From contig NZ_MEJH01000009.1 of assembly GCF_001953635.1 (NCBI RefSeq), forward strand, positions 1 to 64,000: a stretch of 64,000 bases of DNA, in the 5' to 3' direction. Each line of letters begins with the position of its first letter. The first letter of the stretch is position 1. The notes beneath the pieces are model-generated. The model saw only the letters and a program-made list of their open reading frames with translations, was not told the origin of the DNA and made no database searches. Of the stretch, positions 1-6,539 are shown one piece after another. The position numbers and the translations under genes are program-made. This DNA is from Alteromonas abrolhosensis (GTDB lineage: Bacteria > Pseudomonadota > Gammaproteobacteria > Enterobacterales > Alteromonadaceae).

Positions 1-212
1 AGTGCTCAATGACAGATGGCTACGACTGCTATCAAAACGCCCTTGCAGAGCGGATAAACGGTATTCTTAAAAATGAATACTTACTCCATAAGCCAAGAGA
101 TTTAGAAGAAGCGAGAAAGATGGTTGCAGAGTCAGTAGCTATCTATAATGGTAGGAGGCCACATCTGGCCCTTAAATACAAAACGCCCGATGAAATACAT
201 CGGGCGTTTTAA
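1..212 (+). CDS. IS3-family transposase (OrfB), C-terminal part, cut by window edge
   Basis: Reading continues in frame from the first bases, so the ATG at 9 is internal and the start is off-window. The visible residues include SMTDGYDCYQNALAERINGI, the DDE (rve) integrase region with the last catalytic Glu in NALAER, and the typical ending with NGRRPHLAL and TPDE. This matches IS3-family OrfB, which is normally made by -1 frameshifting from orfA. The final nine codons lie inside a perfect hairpin (180-210). No damage is seen in the visible part, so the element could be active. Confidence 0.85.
   Translation, partial: CSMTDGYDCYQNALAERINGILKNEYLLHKPRDLEEARKMVAESVAIYNGRRPHLALKYKTPDEIHRAF
180..210. 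terminator. perfect hairpin inside the end of the transposase gene, likely bidirectional terminator
   Basis: A 13-bp perfect inverted repeat (AAAACGCCCGATG, loop AAATA, then its complement ending TTTT) covers the last codons of the transposase and ends next to its TAA. Read on the plus strand it ends in four T; read on the minus strand it ends in TTTT followed by GT. It could stop transcription leaving the element and transcription arriving from the TonB2-type operon, which has no other obvious terminator before the insertion sequence. Confidence 0.7.
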
Positions 213-256
213 CCGAAATAAGTGTCAACCTATTTCAGGACTAGTCAAACCGCATA

Positions 257-1522
257 TTAAATACTAATACCACGGTTTTTCGCTTTTTCCTTGATATAAG
301 GTTCCCACGCTGCAGCGTTGCGGCGTAGTGAGCGATCTTTCTTAGCTTCTAGTACATGTTTGTAAGCAGACTTAAAGTTACCTGCGTAGAAGTTCGCTTC
401 CATTAACGTGAAGTGAATCTTCTCAGGGTCTTCAGCGCCACGCTCTAGAGCATTCTCTAGTGCTTTGATAGCGCCTTTATAGTCTTCAGCTACAAGTAGA
501 AGTGTACCTTGCTTACGATAGTGCTCAGGATCTGAACTCTTTGCGGCAGCCTGAGCGTACAGGTTTGCTGCAGTTTTGAAGTTCTTCGCCTGGTGATACG
601 CGTTAGCAATGTTAGCTAGCATATCGGCATCATTCTTCAACAAGCCTTCTTTCATGTGCTTCTCAAGTAACTTAGCAGCCTTGTAAGGCATACCGTTACT
701 TTGATAAAGCTGAGCAAGCGTTTTGATTTCTGAATCTTTTTCTAGATAGCCCTGCATATAAGCAAGTTCTAGTGTTGAAAGACCTTTTTTGTAGTCTTCA
801 ACTAAGATATAGAAAAAGCCAAGACGCGACCACCAGGTTTTCTCTTGAGGAAAAGTCTTAACTAACTCTTCTGCAACAGCAACCGTTTCTGGGTACATCT
901 TACGCTCGTAGTAAGAAGTCAATTTAAGTACGTAAGGGTTTTTGTTTGGCTCTTCATACAAAGCAATTGCTTTGTCTGCTGGCTCAACCATCTTAGCAAG
1001 TTGCTTAGATTCAAAGTAAGCCTGCGCCAAACGCGTGTACACGTCAGCATCTTCTTTACAGGTAAATTCCATCCACTTGTTATACCATTTGATGGCATCA
1101 GTGTATTTCTCTTCCTGCATGCTCAAATCACCTATCAATTTAAGTGTTTGAGAGTGCTCTGTGTCGTTAAGAACTTTTGGTTGAACAGAGTCGACCAAAT
1201 AGTTTAACGCCTTACCGCCCTGACCTTCTTGTGAAGCCAATAAGTTACCGATGAAACGCTTAACGTATGCCTTGTCGAAATCGTCAGAAGGATCGATTTC
1301 ATAAAGAACGTTTAACGCTTCAGTAAGCTGGTCTTCATTATAGAATTCAAAAGCTTTTTGAACTTTCTTACCGGTACGCTCACCTACTAGCGTTGTTTTT
1401 CCCTTCTCATATCCAGGACAAACAACAGGTGCTGACTGCGCCAGGGCAGCGGGTGCTGAAAGCACCGCACCTGCACCTAGCACTAAAGCAACGGCTGACA
1501 TTTTGAATGAACGTTTCATCAT
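257..1522 (-). CDS. secreted TPR-repeat protein of the TonB2-type operon
   Basis: About 421 residues with a clear signal peptide (a basic start MMKRSFK, a hydrophobic stretch, then APAALAQ), followed by many tetratricopeptide-like helices. It is last in the DUF3450-ttpC-exbB-exbD-tonB operon, where a periplasmic TPR protein is the usual final gene in Alteromonas and Shewanella relatives. The role is not established; support of the energy-transduction complex is inferred from position. The ATG at 1528 overlaps the tonB stop as ATGA, but GGAG lies only two bases before it, so the ATG at 1522 is preferred. Its 3' end faces the IS3 element. Confidence 0.8.
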   Translation of the reverse strand: MMKRSFKMSAVALVLGAGAVLSAPAALAQSAPVVCPGYEKGKTTLVGERTGKKVQKAFEFYNEDQLTEALNVLYEIDPSDDFDKAYVKRFIGNLLASQEGQGGKALNYLVDSVQPKVLNDTEHSQTLKLIGDLSMQEEKYTDAIKWYNKWMEFTCKEDADVYTRLAQAYFESKQLAKMVEPADKAIALYEEPNKNPYVLKLTSYYERKMYPETVAVAEELVKTFPQEKTWWSRLGFFYILVEDYKKGLSTLELAYMQGYLEKDSEIKTLAQLYQSNGMPYKAAKLLEKHMKEGLLKNDADMLANIANAYHQAKNFKTAANLYAQAAAKSSDPEHYRKQGTLLLVAEDYKGAIKALENALERGAEDPEKIHFTLMEANFYAGNFKSAYKHVLEAKKDRSLRRNAAAWEPYIKEKAKNRGISI

Positions 1523-1524
1523 GA

Positions 1525-2136
1525 TCATTGCTCCAGTTTAAAGTCTAGCTGGACGAACATGCCAGGTTGTTTAACCGGCTTGCCATCTACGATCTTAGGC
1601 TTGTATTTCCACTTACGTAGAGCACGACGTGCTTCACGGTCGAATACGCGCTTAGGTTCAGCTTCGATAACTTCGATATCTTCAACACCACCAACTTCGT
1701 TGATAGTGAAAGATAGTCTTACCCAACCTTCACGGCCATCACGAGCTGCATCAGGTGGATATTTCGGGTCGATACGAACGATAGGTGTTGCTTCACCATC
1801 GCGTTGCATTGCACCAACACCACCAATGTTTACACCAACACCACCTGTGTCGATAGCTGGAATAGCTAAGCTAAAGCCATCTGCATCAGGTTCCGCAGTT
1901 TCCGGCTCAACTTGCTCCATTTTAGGAGGCTATGGCGGCGGAGGCGGCGGTGGTGGTGGAACACGAGTACGCGTTTGCGTTTGGTCGTCTGGTTCCTGCA
2001 TTACAATATCGATAACCGGTGCAGGCGGTACTTCGTCTGCTGGTCTAGATGAATTTTCAATCAACTTGGCCATTAGAACGAAAAGGGCAAATGCAACACC
2101 AGCACCTAAAAGTATAGATACAATTATACGTAACAT
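1525..2136 (-). pseudogene. tonB: TonB-family energy transducer split by an in-frame TAG codon
   Basis: The N-terminal half (2136-1930) has a short cytoplasmic start, one membrane anchor (residues 3-25 or so) and a linker ending in nine consecutive prolines, then TAG at 1932-1930. Three codons later, in the same frame, an ATG at 1920 opens the C-terminal half (1920-1525). That half carries the TonB C-terminal domain with [14 protein letters not shown] and the [12 protein letters not shown] region. Together they make one normal TonB of about 202 residues. A single substitution, for example CAG to TAG, would explain the break. No ribosome site precedes the ATG at 1920. The C-terminal half alone lacks an anchor, so without readthrough the gene should be non-functional. 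Sequencing error is the main alternative. Confidence 0.75.
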
Positions 2137-2137
2137 C

Positions 2138-2536
2138 TTATCCCCTTGCCGCTACCGAGACTCGGTTAACGCCAGCGGCTTTAACCTGATCCATAATCTC
2201 AACTACTAAACCATGCTTCGCTTTAACGTCAGCTTGGATGATTACGTAGTCTGTAGGCTGCTCGGTAAGCAGTCTTTCAATATTCGCTCTTACGCTGTCC
2301 GGCGCTACTTCACGCTTGTCTAGCCAAACATTTCCGTCTTCAGTTACGGCGATGAAAATGTTTGCATTTTTGTGAAGAATCGCCTGGCTCGCATCTGGCT
2401 TGTTGACTTCGATCCCTGCTTCTTTAACGAAAACAGTGGTAACGATAAAGAAGATCAGCATGATAAACACGATATCCAACATGGGAGTCATGTCGATCTG
2501 TGCATCTTCTTCCTCGGTTCTGACTTTTCGAGCCAT
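2138..2536 (-). CDS. exbD: ExbD-type biopolymer transporter
   Basis: A 132-residue inner-membrane protein with one N-terminal membrane helix and a periplasmic domain. The helix holds MTPMLDIVFIMLIFF; Asp21 corresponds to the conserved protonatable aspartate of ExbD/TolR. With ExbB and TtpC it would use the proton gradient to drive TonB. It starts 11 bases after exbB and its stop lies one base before tonB, so translation is probably coupled. The neighbouring TonB, TtpC and DUF3450 genes identify it as the TonB2-type ExbD rather than TolR. Confidence 0.9.
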   Translation of the reverse strand: MARKVRTEEEDAQIDMTPMLDIVFIMLIFFIVTTVFVKEAGIEVNKPDASQAILHKNANIFIAVTEDGNVWLDKREVAPDSVRANIERLLTEQPTDYVIIQADVKAKHGLVVEIMDQVKAAGVNRVSVAARG

Positions 2537-2547
2537 AATCTCTCTCT

Positions 2548-3072
2548 CTAATGATGTGGCAGGCTATCAACTAGCCCTTCTCTTGCCAGCTTCACTTTCG
2601 CTTCAAGACGTGAACTGATGAACAGTCCAGATAGCGCAGCTACCATTCCCGCCATTGTCGGGATAGTTGCCATAGAGATACCAGCAGCCATTAGACGAGC
2701 GTTGCTGGTGCCCTGCGTTGCCATTGTCTCGAAAACACTGATCATACCGGTTACTGTTCCAAGTAGACCGATTAGTGGACACATTGCAATAATGGTTCTG
2801 ATAATCAGCATTCTAGCGTTTAGGTCGTCTGACGCTTGAGAAATCCACGCGTCACGGATTCTATGCGCATACCATGATGTAGTATCTGCTCGGGCATCCC
2901 AATTTGCGATGATGTTTTTCTTCACCTTTGGAAAGACCGAGGTTAAATACCAGTAACGCTCAATCATTAAAACCCACATGAGAAAGAGCGCGGCAGCAAC
3001 GAAATAAAGTACGTCACCGCCGGTAGCGATAAAGTCCCTGACCGATTCGAATAATCCAATCAGGTAATTCAT
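2548..3072 (-). CDS. exbB: ExbB/MotA/TolQ-family proton channel protein
   Basis: 174 residues with three predicted membrane helices (about residues 20-40, 90-115 and 130-150) and the family motif PLIGLLGTVTGMISVFE. It forms the channel with ExbD that powers TonB. It lies one base after the TtpC gene, whose C-terminal half belongs to the same family, so the operon encodes two ExbB-like proteins. This pairing is the hallmark of the Vibrio-type TonB2 system. Confidence 0.9.
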   Translation of the reverse strand: MNYLIGLFESVRDFIATGGDVLYFVAAALFLMWVLMIERYWYLTSVFPKVKKNIIANWDARADTTSWYAHRIRDAWISQASDDLNARMLIIRTIIAMCPLIGLLGTVTGMISVFETMATQGTSNARLMAAGISMATIPTMAGMVAALSGLFISSRLEAKVKLAREGLVDSLPHH

Positions 3073-3073
3073 A

Positions 3074-4432
3074 TTACGCTTTCTCCGACTCTGAGTGAGC
3101 AGCTACGATACCCGCAGTTTGCTCATCAAGAATGTGGATGATTGATTTGCTACGAGAAGCTACGATGCTGTGAGTAAGAATTAGAGGCAGAGCCGCGATA
3201 ATACCCTGAGCAGTAGTTACAAGAGCCATTGAGATACTTCCTGCCATCATACGTGGGTCACCTGTACCGAATAGAGTGATGGTTTGGAATGTCTCGATCA
3301 TACCTAGTACTGTACCTAGTAGACCTAGTAGAGGAGCAATCGCTGCGAAAATCTTGATAACGTTGATGCCGCTTTCAATTTTTGGAAGCTCGCGAAGAAT
3401 CGCTTCATCTAGTTTAAGCTCAAGGTTTTCTGCATCAGCAGTCTTGTTCTCTTGGTAAACTTTAAGAATACGACCTAGTGGGTTACCTTCAGAAGGATTG
3501 TTTACGTTCTTAAGCTGCGAACGCATTTTGCCACCAGTGATCGTAAGCGTGATCATTTTGTAAATACCAATTAGTAGGCCAATCGCAAGCATAACTGTGA
3601 TTGTGTAACCAACTGGACCACCCGCGTGATAACGCTCAGCCATTGTCGCTTTCTGCTTCAATAGACCAAGGATTGCACCTTGAGAAGGGTCAGCATAGAA
3701 AGGAACAAAGCCAGAAGTTGCGTCAATTAGTTCGTCAGCAGAAGCTACGAAGTGACCGTCTGGTTGGCGACCTAGAGGCTGAACAACTTCAGCTTCAGCG
3801 TCATACGCTAGGTAACCAGCTTCACCAACAAGGTTGAAAGTACCAACACGAACAACTTCTTGCTGTGAAGAACCACCGTCAAGGTTAACTACTTCTGTAG
3901 TGAACTTAACTACTTCACCGCCTTCAGTCATTTCTTTTTGAAGAGCAAACCATAGGTCTTCTAGTTCTTTAATATTTGGAAGACCTTTAGAGTCTTCTGA
4001 CATTTCAGCTAGGAACTGGCCACGACCAGGGAATTGTGCACTTACGATAGACGTAGAGATACGGCCATAAGCTTCAGAAGATGCTTGACGTACCACACCG
4101 AACATTTCACCAAGTGTACCTGTAGCTTGGTCAAGTTCAGCAGCCTTTTCATTTAGCGTAACTTCATTGTCTGAGAATTGCTTCTGTAGACGGTCGCCAC
4201 GTGCTTGTTCAGCTTTAAGGTCTGCTTGTGCCTTGCGAAGAAGTGCTTGTTTGTCAGCACGTGCTGATTGGAACTCAGCTTCGCGTTGCTTGTCTAGGCG
4301 AGCTTCAGAAACACGGTTCTGTTGAACCTGGTCTAGAAGATCTTTCAGGCTCTTTGCTTCCTGAGCCTGCGCTCCGGTTGCTGCAACTGCAACTGTCGCA
4401 GCGGCTAAAAGAGATTTGAATACTGGTTTCAT
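3074..4432 (-). CDS. TtpC-like protein: coiled-coil extension plus ExbB/TolQ channel domain
   Basis: About 452 residues. It has a signal peptide (ending ATGAQAQ) and a long charged coiled-coil region from roughly residue 30 to 125. A periplasmic middle part follows, then a C-terminal MotA/TolQ/ExbB domain with APLLGLLGTVLGMIETFQ near residue 370. This layout matches TtpC, the fourth component needed for TonB2 function in Vibrio. The ATG at 4432 is preferred to the TTG at 4438 because GGAG lies nine bases upstream of the ATG. The start almost touches the stop of the DUF3450 gene, so the two are probably translationally coupled. Confidence 0.85.
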   Translation of the reverse strand: MKPVFKSLLAAATVAVAATGAQAQEAKSLKDLLDQVQQNRVSEARLDKQREAEFQSARADKQALLRKAQADLKAEQARGDRLQKQFSDNEVTLNEKAAELDQATGTLGEMFGVVRQASSEAYGRISTSIVSAQFPGRGQFLAEMSEDSKGLPNIKELEDLWFALQKEMTEGGEVVKFTTEVVNLDGGSSQQEVVRVGTFNLVGEAGYLAYDAEAEVVQPLGRQPDGHFVASADELIDATSGFVPFYADPSQGAILGLLKQKATMAERYHAGGPVGYTITVMLAIGLLIGIYKMITLTITGGKMRSQLKNVNNPSEGNPLGRILKVYQENKTADAENLELKLDEAILRELPKIESGINVIKIFAAIAPLLGLLGTVLGMIETFQTITLFGTGDPRMMAGSISMALVTTAQGIIAALPLILTHSIVASRSKSIIHILDEQTAGIVAAHSESEKA

Positions 4433-4438
4433 TAACAA

Positions 4439-5209
4439 TTACTCCGCTGCGCTAATTGGTAGTTTAATCAGATCCGCAGGAATGACGTTGTTAGCCATCT
4501 TAACTGCGTCAACAACTGAAGACAGATACTCGTCACCCAGTTTTTCCCAAGCGCGGCTCTCGTTGTTCCATACCCACGCGTGAGTCTGGTCAAGAGAAAG
4601 TGCAACTAGCGCCGTACGACCAAGGTTAAAGAAGTCAACAGTAACTTCAGTACCCGCGTCGTCGATAGTACCTTGGTAAGAATTGATCTTAGTACCGTAT
4701 TCAACTTCTACTAGGTAAGCTTCTAGTACCTGACGGAACTGCTCAGAAACAGTTACGTTAGAGTTAGCCATAAGGTCGCGAAGACGCTCAACACGCTGAA
4801 GACGCTCGTCTAAGTGAATTGGACGGTCTAGCTTGATGAACTGTTCTAGGCTGTCGATCATGCGGAACATAAGAGGAACGATGCCCTGCTTAGTTTGTTC
4901 GATGCTGTCGATCTGACGTTGCAACGAATCGATACCGCGCTGCTGATCAGCAACTAGGCTAGCGATGTAATCGTTGTAGATTTTAAGGTTTTCTGTCTCA
5001 TCTACTGTTTGACGATACTCAACAAGTAGTTCTTGAGATTGTTCAAACAACGTATTGATTTTTTCTTGAGATTTCGCTGCAGCCGCGTGGATTTTCGCTT
5101 CTTCTTTATGAAGATCTTCAAGCGTATCTGCAGAGACTGCGCTACCTGTTAGTGCGAATGCACCCATAACAGTAGAAGCAATAAGAGTTCTCTTGCTCAT
5201 TTTGGACAT
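4439..5209 (-). CDS. DUF3450 periplasmic coiled-coil protein, first gene of the TonB2-type operon
   Basis: About 256 residues with a signal peptide (basic SKRTLI, hydrophobic core, ending GSAVSA) and a long helical coiled-coil region over residues 30-130. It matches DUF3450, a family found at the head of TonB2-type operons in Alteromonadales. Its biochemical role is unknown; a periplasmic support function is inferred from linkage only. The ATG at 5209 is preferred over an upstream TTG at 5218. The coding sequence runs straight into ttpC. Confidence 0.8.
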   Translation of the reverse strand: MSKMSKRTLIASTVMGAFALTGSAVSADTLEDLHKEEAKIHAAAAKSQEKINTLFEQSQELLVEYRQTVDETENLKIYNDYIASLVADQQRGIDSLQRQIDSIEQTKQGIVPLMFRMIDSLEQFIKLDRPIHLDERLQRVERLRDLMANSNVTVSEQFRQVLEAYLVEVEYGTKINSYQGTIDDAGTEVTVDFFNLGRTALVALSLDQTHAWVWNNESRAWEKLGDEYLSSVVDAVKMANNVIPADLIKLPISAAE

Positions 5210-5218
5210 AGTTCCCAA

Positions 5219-5521
5219 CCAAATTTCTTATTTGAATCCTCGCCGATAGGAAAATATTCGGGCAAGGGGCGTATAAAACTTTCACAATTTTGTTTCAGGA
5301 ATGTAGTAATGATATGAAAATGCACTACTACGAACGTGGTATATTCACATGGATTACTCGGTAGAGTCAAGTTAGCAAAGCACTTGCACCATAGAAGTGG
5401 AGGTTAATTGTTCACTCAGCGCCCAATTAATCACCTTTTATGCAATTTGTTTGTTAATAAATTAACTTGAAGGACACGTTACGCATAAAAATTCACAGTT
5501 AGTGACTACAAACACGTCCGA
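5219..5521. other. intergenic region upstream of the TonB2-type operon
   Basis: This AT-rich stretch of about 300 bases must carry the promoter for the minus-strand TonB2-type operon and the end of the methyltransferase transcript. I found no convincing Fur box, no strong -35/-10 pair and no hairpin with a T run. No open reading frame here looks real. Confidence 0.5.
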
Positions 5522-6436
5522 TTACTTCTTCTTTACGGCACTAATTGTTGTGCCTATTAAACCTTTTTTGTCAACAACGTCTGAAGCGCAAATATCAACA
5601 AAATCGTTACACGCTAATTTACTTTTGAGTAACGTAACTTCTTCGGCATCTCTAGCTGCATTAATTAAATCAGATAGTCTAACACCGTGAGATTCTAGCT
5701 CTTTGTCGTACTCTTTGAAGATAGTTTCTTTTTGTGAAAACGAAATATTCGGATTCAAGACCGTCTTCAAAAGCTTGGGGAAATTTGTATCGTACAATGC
5801 TTGTTTATATTCATCGACGAGTTTTCCGACTTTTTCATTCAGCTCGGTTCGAATGGTTTCTTTTTCCGGGCTTGGCTTAGTCGATTCGTTTAACGCAGCC
5901 ACTAAGCGCTTAAGAGCATCTAAAGGACTCCCCTTTTCTTGAAGCGTTTGTATAACCTTTAGAATTTGAAAATTTGGGGCAACAATTACGCTTTCCTTTC
6001 GGTGGACCACCACTCTAAACTTTCCACCAGGCTGCAAAATCCGACTTACTTCATTCAGTGTAAGATTCAGGACACTATATTCGATACCAAACTGGGAAAC
6101 GACAGCGGTCACTTCATTATCTGCAAATGGTAGCGACTCAATATTCTGTTCTTGCAAAAAGCAGATCTTTGGCTGCCTAAGACTATCGCCTATTTTTAAG
6201 GTCGCGTAGTCGACACCAATATATTCAGGTTCGCAGAAATTACCAACATTTACTGCAAGGTCGATAAGGGCGCCGTTTCCTGTCGCAAGATCAACAACCT
6301 TTCCACCATGAACGTTCGTTTCGTTAAAAAACGCCAACCATTGCTCTGCAAGCTCGCCTTCATAATTACGACTTGTTGAATCGGCAAAAGAGTTAACGTG
6401 GCCCTGCTGCCAGTATTCACTCCAATAACTATTCAT
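5522..6436 (-). CDS. class I SAM-dependent methyltransferase, unknown substrate
   Basis: 304 residues. The N-terminal two thirds form a Rossmann-type methyltransferase: motif I VVDLATGNGALIDLA near residue 48, an acidic loop YIGVDYA, and LPFADNEVTAVVSQFGIEYS before the post-motif ILQPGGKFRVVV. The last 120 residues are helical and show no recognised domain. The ATG at 6436, with AAGAGA upstream, is chosen over a TTG 57 bases earlier. It is a single gene between the TonB receptor terminator and the TonB2-type operon. The substrate cannot be predicted. Confidence 0.75.
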   Translation of the reverse strand: MNSYWSEYWQQGHVNSFADSTSRNYEGELAEQWLAFFNETNVHGGKVVDLATGNGALIDLAVNVGNFCEPEYIGVDYATLKIGDSLRQPKICFLQEQNIESLPFADNEVTAVVSQFGIEYSVLNLTLNEVSRILQPGGKFRVVVHRKESVIVAPNFQILKVIQTLQEKGSPLDALKRLVAALNESTKPSPEKETIRTELNEKVGKLVDEYKQALYDTNFPKLLKTVLNPNISFSQKETIFKEYDKELESHGVRLSDLINAARDAEEVTLLKSKLACNDFVDICASDVVDKKGLIGTTISAVKKK

Positions 6437-6495
6437 GAAAAGTTCTCTTAATTGGTGCTGAGCACTGTAAAAGGTAAATTTATTTGTCCACAAAT

Positions 6496-6524
6496 AAAAA
6501 AAGGCCGATTGCTCGGCCTTTTTT
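6496..6524 (-). terminator. Rho-independent terminator of the TonB receptor gene
   Basis: The inverted repeat GGCCGA / TCGGCC with loop TTGC is flanked by A and T runs on both sides, making a 12-bp stem. It lies 16 bases beyond the receptor stop codon and just ahead of the methyltransferase start. The symmetry would allow it to work in either direction. Confidence 0.9.
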
Positions 6525-6539
6525 ATCTAGATTCTATAA

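Larger units (their letters stand above)
1..247 (+). mobile_element. right end of an IS3-family insertion sequence
   Basis: The window opens inside an insertion sequence. The transposase tail is followed by a candidate right terminal inverted repeat at about 220-247, whose core reads TGTCAACCTATTTCAGGA and which ends TCA. Ends in TG...CA are usual for IS3-family elements. The left end lies outside the window, so element length, target duplication and completeness cannot be judged. The element stops about 10 bases short of the TPR gene's stop codon, so it sits directly behind the TonB2-type operon and may have displaced that operon's own terminator. The exact right boundary is inferred. Confidence 0.75.

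Noticed and set aside
1559-2209. A 216-codon plus-strand reading frame opposite tonB with a Gly run
   Set aside because: It mirrors the tonB coding sequence; the Gly run is the antisense of the proline codons.
2138-3072. TolQ/TolR of the Tol-Pal system
   Set aside because: No tolA, tolB or pal nearby; TtpC, DUF3450 and TonB in the operon identify a TonB2-type ExbB/ExbD.
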